Notes under the pieces: model-generated | Databases searched by the model: none | What the model was told of the DNA's origin: nothing | Seen by the model: the letters and a program-made list of their open reading frames with translations, nothing else | From: Pontibacterium sinense | GTDB lineage: Bacteria; Pseudomonadota; Gammaproteobacteria; Pseudomonadales; Balneatricaceae | Reading direction: 5' to 3' | DNA: 64,000 nucleotides | Assembly (NCBI RefSeq): GCF_015209595.1 | Contig: NZ_JADEYS010000001.1 | Coordinates: forward strand, 62,001-126,000 | Program-made: the position numbers and the translations under genes | Shown: piece by piece, positions 1 to 10,437 of the stretch | Layout: each line of letters begins with the position of its first letter | How positions within the stretch are numbered: the first letter of the stretch is position 1

Positions 1-491
1 ATGTACTGGATCAACAGGACGCCCTCTTCCTTGATGGCAAACAGATCCTGCGCTTTAGCGATCCCGATACACAGACAGGCTTTACCCAGGCCATGGCACA
101 ACTATCAGCCTTTGAAGGCGGTGATGTCGCTCAGGCGAAACAGCGCTTCCTGGTGCCCAGGGCGTCCGGAAAGCGGAACTATCTGATTGAGCTATCGCCC
201 CTGCTGCATGATGACATGCCCCTGGGTGTACTGATGATCGTTGCCGATCCTGACGAAAAGACACTGGTCGACACCGCACACTTTGGTGACCTGTTTGGCC
301 TCACTGAAGCCGAACAGACGGTTTGCCAGCTGTTGGTTGAAGGCCACAAAGCCGGTGATATTGCCGATATACGCAGCACGCGGGTGGATACCGTGCGTGG
401 GCAGGTTAAATCGATCCTCACCAAAACCGAAACCTTCCAGCAAACCGAGCTGATCCGCCTGGCGTTGTCGATCAATATTCCGGTGGATTAA
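1..491 (+). CDS. LuxR-type HTH regulator, 5'-truncated by the window edge
   Basis: Reading frame 3 is open from the first bases to the TAA at 489-491, so the gene starts outside the window. The visible 160 or so residues end in a LuxR/GerE-type helix-turn-helix, recognisable from LTEAEQTVCQLLVEGHKAGDIA followed by a region rich in STRVDTVRGQVKSI. No sensor domain can be assigned from what is left. It is a close paralogue of the next gene: the last 40 residues are almost identical, including the shared tail LIRLALSINIPVD. The pair looks like a tandem duplication. Its likely role is DNA binding and transcriptional control, perhaps of the repeat-protein genes downstream. Target and signal are unknown. 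Confidence 0.8.
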   Translation, partial: VLDQQDALFLDGKQILRFSDPDTQTGFTQAMAQLSAFEGGDVAQAKQRFLVPRASGKRNYLIELSPLLHDDMPLGVLMIVADPDEKTLVDTAHFGDLFGLTEAEQTVCQLLVEGHKAGDIADIRSTRVDTVRGQVKSILTKTETFQQTELIRLALSINIPVD

Positions 492-577
492 TCCCTGGAG
501 CCGAGGCCGCTTCTCATTCAATCGAACTCATGCCCGTGACTTGAGTGGAAGGGCGGGCAGTAAAAGGAAAAACCGGG

Positions 578-1723
578 ATGTTAGATCAAAAGCAGTTAGC
601 GATTCTGGATCGGTTATATAAGTGTATTCTCAACCCCGAAGGCTGGGGTGACCTAATCGAATGTATTAAGGACGATGTTGGAGCCTATGGGACCAATATT
701 TTTGTGGGCGACAGGATATTCTTCGAACTGCAAAACAGTTGGTTGACACAGGATATTCAAGCGAAATTCCCGGCATTCGCAGAGCAAGGTTTTATTCAGC
801 GGGAAATACCCGTGAATGAAACGGCAATCAAGATTGTGCCGCAACCCAAGTTCATCTTGATGACCGAGATTGAAGACGCCCATAATCGCATTTCCGACAA
901 CAAAGTTGACAATCGCGAGGTGCATGACTGGTTATACGCCAACGAGGGGATTCGGCATCGATATGTTACCCCCATGAACTACCATCCAACACACTTCGAC
1001 TCTATCTGCATCAGCTACAGAGATGGATCTCAGGCGGCCATCGAACAGGGTGTATCCCGTGGCAATTCCTATCTGCCACACTTGGCCAACCTGATCAACG
1101 TATCACGCCCCTTTCTGCTGCTGAAAGCGCGCTTTAACGGCGTTATGGAGGTGCTGGACCGCTTTCGATTGGGTGTCTTCCTGCTCACACTGGATGGTAC
1201 CTTGGTGGAGCAGAATGAAGCCGCCCGTAATATCCTTGATGCGAAGGATGCTATCCGGCTGGGCCAGAAGCACCGGCTGACGCTATCTGATATGGATAAA
1301 CAGCGCGAGCTTCAGCATGTCATAAAACAAATGGCATCCACTGAGCAGGGAGCCAAGGGTGCTTTGCAACACAGAATGCAAATACCGCGCGCAGCAGACC
1401 AGCGGGATTTACTGCTAGAGGTTGCACCCCTCCTACATAAAGATCTCCCCATCGGTGCCATTGTTATCGCGATAGATCCGGATACCAAAGCACTGATCAA
1501 TACGTCTCACTTTGGCGAGTTGTTTAGCCTCACTGATGCCGAGCAATCCGTCTGCCAGTTGCTACTGGAAGGCCACAAATCCGGGGATATTGCCGATATG
1601 CGTAGCACCCGGGTAGATACAGTGCGCAGCCAGGTGAAATCCATCCTCACCAAAACTGAAACCTACCAGCAAACTGAACTAATCCGCCTGGCATTGTCGA
1701 TCAATATCCCTGTGGATAAGTAA
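578..1723 (+). CDS. LuxR-type HTH transcriptional regulator (paralogue of the preceding gene)
   Basis: This encodes 381 residues from the ATG at 578, which has an AAAGGA element upstream; the frame also runs back to a GTG at 545. The N-terminal 250 residues are a likely sensor region without a motif I recognise. The C-terminal 65 residues are a LuxR/GerE helix-turn-helix (LTDAEQSVCQLLLEGHKSGDI). The C-terminal half closely matches the truncated regulator 86 bp upstream. The first palindrome-bearing leader of the repeat-protein genes starts about 50 bp after its stop codon, so local control of those genes is plausible. There is no receiver domain or conserved phosphoacceptor Asp, so it is not a standard response regulator. 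Confidence 0.82.
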   Translation: MLDQKQLAILDRLYKCILNPEGWGDLIECIKDDVGAYGTNIFVGDRIFFELQNSWLTQDIQAKFPAFAEQGFIQREIPVNETAIKIVPQPKFILMTEIEDAHNRISDNKVDNREVHDWLYANEGIRHRYVTPMNYHPTHFDSICISYRDGSQAAIEQGVSRGNSYLPHLANLINVSRPFLLLKARFNGVMEVLDRFRLGVFLLTLDGTLVEQNEAARNILDAKDAIRLGQKHRLTLSDMDKQRELQHVIKQMASTEQGAKGALQHRMQIPRAADQRDLLLEVAPLLHKDLPIGAIVIAIDPDTKALINTSHFGELFSLTDAEQSVCQLLLEGHKSGDIADMRSTRVDTVRSQVKSILTKTETYQQTELIRLALSINIPVDK

Positions 1724-1772
1724 AAATCGAATACTAAGTACTACGAAGAATTTCGTGTTTTGCAACGGCGTA

Positions 1773-1784
1773 CCCCATATGGGG
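1773..1784. promoter_or_regulatory. Perfect 12-bp palindrome CCCCATATGGGG in a conserved leader
   Basis: A perfect dyad lies 133 bp upstream of the ATG at 1906. The same block, with one base changed, recurs at 4319-4330 exactly 133 bp upstream of the homologous ATG at 4452. The sequence around both copies (TACCCCAT, then GGGGGATGA) is also conserved. The fixed spacing suggests an operator or activator site, possibly for the adjacent LuxR-type proteins. That assignment is inference. Confidence 0.5.
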
Positions 1785-1905
1785 GATGAAGCCGTTGTAG
1801 AGCCGTTGTTAAAGTTGCCTCAATTCTAACCTTATTACCCAAATTCTCACTTCACTGCGTTTTGTGCTGTAAGCAGGAAGCTTGATTACTCAAAGGACCT
1901 GGACG

Positions 1906-3129
1906 ATGGCGCAGAATATTCCTACTGATAATGGTTATGTAGTTGTTTGGCAGTCCGAAGGGCAAGATGGCTCAGGTTATGGCATCTACGGGCAACGTTA
2001 CGATACCAATGATAAATCCGTAGGGGGCGAGTTCCAGATCAATACCCATACCGTAGGCAGTCAATATGCACCGTTGGTTAGCGGTTTGGTTGACGGAAGT
2101 TTTGTAGTTACCTGGAATGGGGATGATACTGCTACGGGAGATGCCTCGGCTTCAGGTATCTCTGGTCAGCGCTTTGATGCGGACTGTAACGCCGTTGGTG
2201 ATGATTTTATAGTCAATACCCACTTGAATGGTAACCAATATGCAACATCGGTTACTGGTTTGGTTGATGGTGGTTTTGTGGTGACTTGGACCAGCTATGA
2301 TGATGAAAACGGAGATACGTCGTACTCCAGTATCTTGGGCCAGCGTTTTAATGAGGACGGCAATGCGGTGGGTGACGAGTTCTTGGTGAATACGCATACG
2401 GTAAGCGACCAGATTGAATCATCCGTTACAGCTTTGGCAGACGGTGGCTTTTTGGCGGTCTGGGTGAATGGTGGTTCTGCAAACGGGCCCACAATTTCTG
2501 TTCAGCGTTTTGATGCCGAGGGTTATTTAGTCGGAGAGGAATTCCTGGCTCATTCTGATGCGTCGAACTTTAACTTTTCTCCTTCAGCAACAGGCTTACG
2601 AGACGGCGGTTTTGTCGTGACTTGGGATGCCGATGGTGACTTGGAAGGACAACTGTTTGATGCGAGCGGTGATAAAATCGGTTTAGAGTTTCAAGTCAAC
2701 ACCGATGAAAATGCTGCCTACTCTTATCCTTCTGTCGCCGCTTTAAGAGACGGCGGCTTTATTGTGACATGGACGAGTACGAGTGAAAATCGTGACATGG
2801 ATGGCGAGAGCTTGGAGGATATTCTGGGCCAGTGTTTTGATGCACATGGCGAGAGAATCGGTGATGATTTTAGGATCAATACAAACGCTGACCATACTCA
2901 GGAGTGCCCATCTGTTACAGGCCTGAGCGACGGCGGATTTGTTGTGACTTGGGCAGGTAACAGCGATGTTACAGACGATAGCTTGGGTTACGGTGTTTTC
3001 AGCCAACACTTTGATGCTACTGGAAATAAAGTTGGTGATGAATACATCGTCAATACCTACATAGGGGATTATCAACGATGCCCGGGCGTTGCTACTTTGG
3101 GTTACTCCCCAGTCTTTGAAAAAGCATCG

Positions 3130-3132
<3 letters not shown>
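1906..3132 (+). pseudogene. RTX-adhesin-like repeat protein, 3' end removed by an IS3-family remnant
   Basis: The 408 codons run from the ATG at 1906 (AAAGGA about 9 bp upstream; an in-frame TTG lies at 1882). They hold about seven copies of a 50-60 residue beta-rich repeat with cores such as DGGFVVTW, then G-QRFDA-G--VG-EF-VNT. This repeat occurs in very large type-I-secreted RTX and calcium-binding surface proteins. There is no N-terminal signal, as expected for type I secretion. The frame ends at TGA 3130-3132, and that stop is the first bases of the insertion-sequence terminus, so the original gene continued. The C-terminal RTX repeats and secretion signal are missing. A truncated product could still be made, but export is unlikely. 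Confidence 0.75.
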
Positions 3133-4134
<1,002 letters not shown>

Positions 4135-4318
4135 CTTCAACGATTAAACCGATCATTTGAAGCCAAACCGCTAAACAGCGGTGCTGGTATTCTGGCGCTG
4201 ATTATTTTTATCTTTTCTCAGCCTTAATTACCGATTATCCCTCTATTGTCGATCGCAGTTTGCGACCTATAGGCGCAATAACAAACTGCTAGAAAATTCT
4301 GTATTCAGCGGTTACATA

Positions 4319-4330
4319 CCCCATCTGGGG
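4319..4330. promoter_or_regulatory. Second copy of the leader palindrome (CCCCATCTGGGG)
   Basis: This is one base different from the site at 1773-1784 and sits the same 133 bp upstream of its gene's ATG. Similar sequence continues downstream of it (TCTCAATTCTAAC-TTATT, CTGTCAGCAGGAAG). Otherwise the 4135-4440 stretch holds no gene I can see. Confidence 0.45.
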
Positions 4331-4451
4331 GATGATCCCATTATTGAACCCCTGCTAATATTTCTCTCAATTCTAACGTTATTGTAACAATATCACTTTA
4401 CTGCATGTATGGGCTGTCAGCAGGAAGTTTAAATATACAGAGAGACTGATG

Positions 4452-4856
4452 ATGGCACAGAGAACGCCGACCGATATCGGTTATGTGGTTGTTTGGCATT
4501 CGTGGGGGAAGGAAGGCAATGAAGCAGGATTATATGGACAAAGTCACGATTCAAGTGGAATGCCTTTAGATACTGAGTTTCTTATTAATGCTTATACTCA
4601 GGGCTCTCAGGCAGAGACGTCAGTTTCTTTACTGTCCAGCGGAGGCTTTGTCGTTGCATATCAGGGTGAGAATGCCATTTCAGATGATCCGTCAGGTACA
4701 GGGATCTCGGCTCAATTGTTTGATGCGAGCGGGAATAAGAAAGGTACTGAACTTCTTGTAAATAGCCAGACTCGAGTCATCGTTCGTGCTGATGAGTTAC
4801 TGATCTTCCAACTGCAGTCTGTCTGTACTCATATTTCCCGCCAAACGCTCGGTTGA
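4452..4856 (+). pseudogene. Truncated second copy of the RTX-like repeat gene
   Basis: The N-terminus (MAQRTPTDIGYVVVWHS) matches the gene at 1906 (MAQNIPTDNGYVVVWQS), and a second repeat core (SSGGFVVAYQG, then ISAQLFDASGNKKGTELLVN) follows. After about residue 110 the homology stops abruptly and the remaining 25 residues look unrelated, ending at TAA 4854-4856. A second ATG lies directly upstream at 4449; the homologous start is 4452. This is a decayed paralogue produced by tandem duplication of the leader plus the gene start. Confidence 0.65.
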
Positions 4857-5306
4857 AATATCTGCTGTGGGGCAGCTCGATTTTGCCTACTCCACGTGGA
4901 AAAAAGCTTAAAGATAAAAAATCGTATTGAAGCATGGCATCCCGCACACGGGGATGAGGCCGTCTTAGTTCCGGTTCAACCAGCCAGATATCCGGCGGCG
5001 AAGGTGCAGATCGGGTCTACAGTGTGGGATACCGGTATTTCGCTAACGAGATTGACGCTGTGGATACAGTGCGGGTGATGACCTGTTCTTTTGTGGTCAG
5101 GGCTTCGGTAGCGATATCATCACCGGCTCCCAATCCAGATTGTAGTTGGCTTCTTGTATATGTTCTTTTGGTGGCTGATATTCGGTGTAGGCATCTTCAG
5201 AAAGCGGAGTTGCTTCACATAACTTGAGATAATGTCCTATTGTTTTTTTACTTTGTGTTCCAGACTGGAACGGTTAAAGAAAACACTCTTTAGTTCTGAT
5301 GTTGAT
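4857..5306 (+). other. Decayed non-coding stretch with an RTX nonapeptide relic
   Basis: There is no intact gene here. One frame at 5071-5145 reads AGDDLFFCGQGFGSDIITG before a stop, which resembles a degenerate pair of GGxGxDxxx calcium-binding repeats. It is probably a leftover of the adhesin C-terminus. Confidence 0.4.
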
Positions 5307-5340
5307 AAAGCGGTTCTGCATCCCTCAGCACCGCTTTTTT
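5307..5340 (+). terminator. Rho-independent terminator
   Basis: The stem AAAGCGGT/ACCGCTTT encloses a 15-nt loop and is followed by a T run. It closes the decayed locus before the importer operon. From here to the start of the ABC ATPase at 5573 no gene is visible; the operon promoter must lie in this space. Confidence 0.7.
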
Positions 5341-5572
5341 ATTGCCTGTTCAATAGGTTAAGGCATCAGAAGATATACGTTTGAAATCATGCCTAAATGC
5401 AGCAGAGTGATGGATTATTCACCAATTGCGCTTTTAGTAAATATCCGGCAAAATTGATCTCTTTTATTTCTTATGCGAAATAAGTGTTTCTAATCCTGCG
5501 CGGGCGACCCCCGGCAGTTGACCGCCACAGACGCACAAACACGTGCGCTAAACATGGCTTAGGAATCAGAAT

Positions 5573-6346
5573 ATGATCAACCAGCAATCTGCACTTGAGC
5601 TTGTTGATATACATAAATCGTATGGTGATATTGAGGTCCTGAAAGGGGTGTCTCTGACCGCCAACGAGGGTGACGTTGTCTCCATTCTGGGCTCCAGTGG
5701 CTCGGGCAAGAGTACCCTCCTGCGTTGTATCAATATGCTTGAGCGTCCAAATCAGGGACAGATCCGCGTTGGCGGAGAAGAGCTGGCCCTAAAAACTGCC
5801 AAAGACGGCGCGCTGGTGGCTGCCAATCGCAAACAGTTGGAACAAATGCGTTCCCGCATCGGCTTTGTGTTTCAGCAGTTCAATCTGTGGCCGCATAAAA
5901 CCATCCTGCAAAACATCATCGAAGCGCCGGTTCAGGTGCTGAAACAGCCTAAAGACCAAGCCGTTGTGCGTGCTCAGGAATTGCTGCGCAAAGTCGGCCT
6001 GCTGGACAAGCAAGATGCTTATCCGGGTAATTTGTCGGGTGGTCAGCAACAGCGTGTTGCTATTGCTCGTACCTTGGCGATGGACCCTCAGCTGCTACTC
6101 TTTGATGAACCGACTTCCGCACTGGACCCAGAGCTGGTCAATGAAGTGCTGAGTGTTATGCGTGGGCTGGCCGAAGAGGGGCGCACGATGCTGATCGTAA
6201 CGCACGAGATGCGTTTTGCCCGTGATGTCTCGTCACAAGTGATTTTCCTGCATCAGGGACAGGTTGAGGAGAGCGGTACAGCGGAACAGCTGTTCGATGC
6301 ACCGAAATCTGCCCGTGTGCAGGATTTCATGGCCAGCCACCAGTAA
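5573..6346 (+). CDS. aotP: Basic amino acid ABC transporter ATP-binding protein
   Basis: This is the 257-residue ATPase of a polar amino acid importer (HisP/ArtP/AotP family). Walker A GSSGSGKST lies near residue 40, the Q-loop is in VFQQFNLWPH, the signature is LSGGQQQR, and Walker B LLLFDEPTSALDP follows; a switch His is present in VTHEMRFA. It powers uptake of arginine, ornithine or histidine through the two permeases downstream. It is the first gene of a four-gene operon (ATPase, binding protein, two permeases). The ATG has a TAGGAAT ribosome site. The symbol follows the Pseudomonas-type operon; the exact substrate cannot be read from the ATPase. Confidence 0.88.
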   Translation: MINQQSALELVDIHKSYGDIEVLKGVSLTANEGDVVSILGSSGSGKSTLLRCINMLERPNQGQIRVGGEELALKTAKDGALVAANRKQLEQMRSRIGFVFQQFNLWPHKTILQNIIEAPVQVLKQPKDQAVVRAQELLRKVGLLDKQDAYPGNLSGGQQQRVAIARTLAMDPQLLLFDEPTSALDPELVNEVLSVMRGLAEEGRTMLIVTHEMRFARDVSSQVIFLHQGQVEESGTAEQLFDAPKSARVQDFMASHQ

Positions 6347-6388
6347 AAAAAATCAAACAACAATAAACTCAATAGAGAGAACCTAGAG

Positions 6389-7147
6389 ATGAAACTTCAT
6401 AAGCTGATTGGCGCAGTAGCGCTTATGGCAGGCTCCCTGGTGATGGGAACCCAGGCTATCGCCGGTGATAAACTGCGCATCGCAACCGAAGGTGCATATG
6501 CACCGTTCAACATGGTGAACGCTCAAGGCGAGCTGGAAGGTTTCGATGTTGATATCGCCCGTGCACTGTGTGCAGAAATGAAGGCTGATTGCGAAATCGT
6601 GGCTCAGGACTGGGACGGTATTATTCCGGGTCTGCGTGCGCGTAAATATGACGCTATCGTCGCCTCTATGTCTATCACGCCTGAGCGTCAGCGTGTTGTT
6701 GAGTTTACCGAACGTTACTACTCCAACGTTCTGGCATTTGTTGCGGGCAAAGATCAGGCAGCAGATACCTCTGAAGCGGCTCTGAAAGGTAAAACCATCG
6801 GTGCACAGCGTGCAACTATCGCGGGTCAGTACCTGGAAGACAATCTGGGTGACATCGTTGATGTGAAACTGTATGACACTCAGGATAACGCCTATCTGGA
6901 TCTGACCTCCGGTCGTCTGGACCTGCTGCTGTCTGACAAATTCCCAGCGTACGATTGGTTGAATACTGATGCCGGTAGCGCGTTTGAGTTTAAAGGCGAC
7001 GATATCGATATCAACGATGAGATCGGCATCGCACTGCGTAAAGGCTCTAAATGGCGCACCCGTATCAACGATGCACTGAAAGCGATCGTTGAGAATGGCA
7101 CTTACGAGAAGATCAACGCGAAGTACTTCCCGTTCTCCATCTACTGA
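6389..7147 (+). CDS. aotJ: Periplasmic basic amino acid-binding protein
   Basis: This 252-residue solute-binding protein has a clear Sec signal (MKLHKLIGAVALMAGSLVMG, cleavage after AIA near residue 25). The mature part is a family-3 bacterial extracellular binding domain: IATEGAYAPFN near the start, GFDVDIARALCAEM, then DGIIPGLRARKYDAIVASMSITPER. These are the signatures of lysine/arginine/ornithine/histidine-binding proteins. Two Cys residues (in ALCAEMKADCEI) could form the disulphide typical of ArtJ/HisJ. It delivers substrate to the AotQM-like permease. A hairpin directly downstream may let it be made in excess over the permeases. Confidence 0.88.
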   Translation: MKLHKLIGAVALMAGSLVMGTQAIAGDKLRIATEGAYAPFNMVNAQGELEGFDVDIARALCAEMKADCEIVAQDWDGIIPGLRARKYDAIVASMSITPERQRVVEFTERYYSNVLAFVAGKDQAADTSEAALKGKTIGAQRATIAGQYLEDNLGDIVDVKLYDTQDNAYLDLTSGRLDLLLSDKFPAYDWLNTDAGSAFEFKGDDIDINDEIGIALRKGSKWRTRINDALKAIVENGTYEKINAKYFPFSIY

Positions 7148-7154
7148 TCTGACT

Positions 7155-7179
7155 GCGGGGCTGGCTTTGCTGTCCCCGC
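7155..7179 (+). terminator. GC-rich stem-loop between binding protein and permeases
   Basis: GCGGGG and CCCCGC pair around a 13-nt loop just after the aotJ stop. There is no T tract, so it is more likely an mRNA stabiliser or partial attenuator than a full terminator. Such hairpins are common after binding-protein genes. Confidence 0.45.
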
Positions 7180-7197
7180 CACTATCCGGTTGAATAC

Positions 7198-7890
7198 ATG
7201 GATCTGCAAGGATTTGGGCACCTCCTGATTTCAGGCGCATGGGTCACAGTACAGCTGGCGTTAGCCAGTCTGATTGTTGGTCTGATGTTTGGCCTGATGG
7301 GCGCTGCCGCTAAACTTTCCCCTTTTCGTGTCCTGCGTGGCATTGCAACGTTCTACACCACGGTTGTGCGTGGTATCCCTGAACTGTTGCTGGTGTTGAC
7401 CCTCTACTTTGGTGGCTCCCAGCTGCTGATGTGGTTTATGGGTTTTTTCGGCTACGAAGAATACATCGAAATCAGCCCCTTTATCGCGGGGGTTGGCGCG
7501 CTGTCGATCGCTTTTGGTGCCTATGCCACCGAGGTGTTCCGTATGGCGATGCTGGCCATTCCGAAAGGGCAGTGGGAGTCGGCTTATGCGTTTGGCATGA
7601 GTCCGTTGCAGACGTTCTTCCGGATTATCTTGCCACAGCTCTGGCGTCTTGCGATTCCCGGACTGGGCAACCTGTTTCAGGTGCTGCTGAAAGATACCGC
7701 GCTGGTGTCAGTAGTGGGCTTGAACGACCTGATGCGACAGGCGTATGTGGCCTCTGGCTCGACCAAAGAACCGTTCACTTTTTATATGGCGGCGGCTTGT
7801 ATCTATCTGGGGCTGACCGTGCTGGCGACGTTGACCACCCAGTGGCTGGAGCGTCGTGCTGATCCGGCTGGCAAAGGAGCGCGCATATGA
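7198..7890 (+). CDS. aotQ: Basic amino acid ABC transporter permease (first of pair)
   Basis: This 230-residue inner-membrane permease belongs to the HisQ/ArtQ/AotQ family. Five or so hydrophobic segments are visible, starting with residues 10-35. The EAA loop that docks on the ATPase is present around residues 125-155 (PKGQWESAYAFGMSPLQTF, then ILPQLWR). It pairs with the next gene, whose ATG overlaps this stop by four bases (ATGA), implying translational coupling and equal amounts. Confidence 0.88.
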   Translation: MDLQGFGHLLISGAWVTVQLALASLIVGLMFGLMGAAAKLSPFRVLRGIATFYTTVVRGIPELLLVLTLYFGGSQLLMWFMGFFGYEEYIEISPFIAGVGALSIAFGAYATEVFRMAMLAIPKGQWESAYAFGMSPLQTFFRIILPQLWRLAIPGLGNLFQVLLKDTALVSVVGLNDLMRQAYVASGSTKEPFTFYMAAACIYLGLTVLATLTTQWLERRADPAGKGARI

Positions 7891-8636
7891 CTTGGGAATG
7901 GGGCGTTATCCTGCAATATCTACCCCGCCTGCTGGACGGTGCATGGCTCACGCTTGAGCTGGTGCTGGTCTCTGGCCTGATGGGGTTGTCGCTGGCTGTT
8001 CCGCTGGCGCTGGCGCGTTCATCTGAGAACTTCTGGATTCGTGTCCTGCCGTTTTGCTACATCTTCTTTTTCCGTGGTACACCGTTGCTGGTGCAGATCT
8101 TCCTGATCTACTACGGCGCATCGCAGTTTGCGGCGGTGAAAGAGTCTGTGCTTTGGGTTGTTCTGAAAGAGCCGTACTGGTGTGCGATTATTGCCTTCAC
8201 CCTGAACACGGCGGCATACAGTGCCGAGCTGTTTCGCGGCGCGATTCAGGCGATCCCTAAGGGTGAGATTGAAGCGGCACAGGCGATGGGCATGAGCCGT
8301 CCGTTGATGATCCGCCGCGTGGTATTACCGCGTGCGTTTGGTATTGCTCTGCCAGCATATGGTAATGAGATGGTATTGATGCTGAAAGGCAGCGCATTGG
8401 CGTCGACTATTACGCTGCTGGATCTGACGGGTATGGCCCGTACGATCATTGCGCGCACCTACACGCCGCTGGAGATGTTTATGGCGGCAGGTATGGTGTA
8501 TCTGATTATCGGTGCGCTGATGATCGGTATCTTCCGTCTGCTGGAATATCGCTTCAACCGTTATCAGTATTACAAGCACACGCCGCTGCCTGCGACGCTC
8601 GACCCGCAGCTACGCGACGAGCATCTGGATCGTTAA
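7887..8636 (+). CDS. aotM: Basic amino acid ABC transporter permease (second of pair)
   Basis: This 249-residue HisM/AotM-type permease is translationally coupled to the previous gene. Hydrophobic segments alternate through the length, and the EAA motif is at about residues 130-160 (PKGEIEAAQAMGMSRPLM, then VVLPRAFG). It is the last gene of the operon. Its TAA overlaps the stop codon of the convergent SDR gene on the other strand, and no separate terminator is visible, so the two transcripts must overlap at their 3' ends. Confidence 0.88.
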   Translation: MTWEWGVILQYLPRLLDGAWLTLELVLVSGLMGLSLAVPLALARSSENFWIRVLPFCYIFFFRGTPLLVQIFLIYYGASQFAAVKESVLWVVLKEPYWCAIIAFTLNTAAYSAELFRGAIQAIPKGEIEAAQAMGMSRPLMIRRVVLPRAFGIALPAYGNEMVLMLKGSALASTITLLDLTGMARTIIARTYTPLEMFMAAGMVYLIIGALMIGIFRLLEYRFNRYQYYKHTPLPATLDPQLRDEHLDR

Positions 8637-9472
8637 TTGTCGGTATGTAATACCGAAAGATAACCTTCCCGATAGGTTGGATAACGGAAGTTGTAACCGG
8701 TTGCTCTCAGTAACCGGTTACTGCATCGCTTACTTCCCGTGCGACGACCTGCACTGCGATCAGTAATGTCCACGCCTAGTTTCTGTGCCAGCCATTCAGA
8801 CACTTCATGCAGTGGCGCGGGTTCGTCGTCGGTTGCCAGATAGACGCGGGCAAGTGGATTTCCATTCAGGCTACGGCTGACCAGGTGGGCGAGCACATCG
8901 GCGCAATCATCCCGGTGAATTCTGTTGCTGAACAGCACGAGTTCTGCGGGTGCGCTGCGGCCGTTACGCGCTTGATTGATCAAATGATTCCGTCCAGGGC
9001 CATAGATGCCACTGAAGCGCACAATTGTCGCTGGAATTTTGCTGTGCAGAGCGATGTGTTCCGCTTCCAGCATGATCTGGCCAGAGAAGTTGGCAGGTTG
9101 TGTTGGACTTGTTTCATCGACCCAGCCATTGTCGTTTTGGTGATAGACCGATGTGCTGGATGTAAAGAACAGATGTTGTGGAGATTCCGGTAGACCTGCC
9201 AGCAAATTTTTCAGTCCTTCGCAGTATGCACGGCGATATCCCTCTTCATCATGGCTCGAAGCCGCAACGGCATACACTACAATGGTAGTTGCAGGTAGAT
9301 CACGAAGTGTCTCAGGATTACCGAGGTCTGCTGCGATACCTTGGATGCCGTCGGGTAGCTGGTCTATATTGCGACGAAGGCCATATACCTCCAGACCCTG
9401 ATCTAGTAAGTTAAGTCCAAGTTGGCAACCAACATCGCCACATCCGGCGATTAGAACTGACTGCTTCGGCAT
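8633..9472 (-). CDS. NAD(P)-dependent epimerase/dehydratase-like SDR protein
   Basis: This 279-residue extended SDR protein of the YeeZ type starts at the ATG at 9472, which has GGAG seven bases upstream; an in-frame ATG at 9484 is less well placed. An N-terminal dinucleotide-binding segment (VLIAGCGDVGCQLGLNL) replaces the classic GxxGxxG with GCGDVG. A YxxxK-type catalytic Tyr/Lys is not obvious; the STSVYHQNDNGWVDE region corresponds to the active-site strand. Its substrate is unknown. It is divergent from oxyR with only about 50 bp between starts, which hints at shared regulation. Confidence 0.7.
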   Translation of the reverse strand: MPKQSVLIAGCGDVGCQLGLNLLDQGLEVYGLRRNIDQLPDGIQGIAADLGNPETLRDLPATTIVVYAVAASSHDEEGYRRAYCEGLKNLLAGLPESPQHLFFTSSTSVYHQNDNGWVDETSPTQPANFSGQIMLEAEHIALHSKIPATIVRFSGIYGPGRNHLINQARNGRSAPAELVLFSNRIHRDDCADVLAHLVSRSLNGNPLARVYLATDDEPAPLHEVSEWLAQKLGVDITDRSAGRRTGSKRCSNRLLRATGYNFRYPTYREGYLSVLHTDN

Positions 9473-9522
9473 CACTCTCTCCATATGGTGTGTGCAGGCA
9501 TAATAGCAAAGGAAGTCTCAGG

Positions 9523-10437
9523 ATGACCCTCACTGAATTGCGTTATATCGTGACCCTCGCTCGAGAGCAACACTTTGGCCGTGCGGCCGAACGTTGCTTC
9601 GTTAGCCAGCCTACGCTGTCAATCGCGGTGAAAAAGCTGGAAGAGGAGTTGGGTATACCGCTGTTTGAGCGCAGTAAGAACTCCGTACAAGTGACCCCGG
9701 TGGGTGACAAAATTGTGCAGCAGGCACAACGCGTATTGGAGCAGGCGGAAACCATCAAAGATCTGGCGCATGAGGGTAAAGATCAGCTCAAAAGCCCCCT
9801 GCGTATCGGTGCGATCTATACGATCGGACCCTACCTGTTTCCCCATCTGGTACCGGAGGTGCAGTCCTTAGCACCGCAGATGCCACTCTACATCGAAGAG
9901 AACTTTACCGAAACGCTGCGATTGAAGATCCGTAACGGTGATCTGGATGCGATTCTTATCGCCATGCCGTTTCAGGAACCGGATGTGCTGACACGTGAGC
10001 TTTACGATGAAAACTTCGAAATGCTCCTGCCTGCTGAACACCCGTGGGCTTCGAATAAAGAGGTCGACAGCGGTAAGTTATCGGAGACTCAGCTGTTATT
10101 ACTGGGGGAGGGCCACTGCTTCCGGGATCAGGTGCTAGAAGCCTGTCCTACCCTGAATCAGTCAATGCATGAGCAACATACGGTGATGGAAGGCAGTTCG
10201 CTGGAAACGATACGTATGATGGTCGCGTCCGGCTTAGGCGCTAGCGTATTGCCGTCCTCGGCCGTTAAAAATACCCACTACCGTTCTGATATGGTGGTGA
10301 CACGTCCATTTAAAGCGCCGGGTCCGATGCGCACCGTGGCGGTTGCATGGCGTGCCAGTTTCCCCCGTCCCCAGGCGATTGATGTGCTGGTACAGGCGAT
10401 TAGTCGTTGTCGATTGTTGGGAGCCAGTGGTCGCTGA
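9523..10437 (+). CDS. oxyR: Hydrogen peroxide-sensing LysR regulator OxyR
   Basis: The 304-residue LysR-family regulator starts at the ATG at 9523, behind AAAGGAAG; the frame is open further upstream. The N-terminal winged HTH is MTLTELRYIVTLAREQHFGRA onward. The effector domain carries two cysteines nine residues apart in GHCFRDQVLEAC, matching the redox pair Cys199/Cys208 of E. coli OxyR that forms a disulphide upon peroxide exposure. It would activate catalase, alkyl hydroperoxide reductase and similar genes. Its TGA overlaps the recG start (TGATG), an arrangement seen in other gammaproteobacteria. Confidence 0.92.
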   Translation: MTLTELRYIVTLAREQHFGRAAERCFVSQPTLSIAVKKLEEELGIPLFERSKNSVQVTPVGDKIVQQAQRVLEQAETIKDLAHEGKDQLKSPLRIGAIYTIGPYLFPHLVPEVQSLAPQMPLYIEENFTETLRLKIRNGDLDAILIAMPFQEPDVLTRELYDENFEMLLPAEHPWASNKEVDSGKLSETQLLLLGEGHCFRDQVLEACPTLNQSMHEQHTVMEGSSLETIRMMVASGLGASVLPSSAVKNTHYRSDMVVTRPFKAPGPMRTVAVAWRASFPRPQAIDVLVQAISRCRLLGASGR

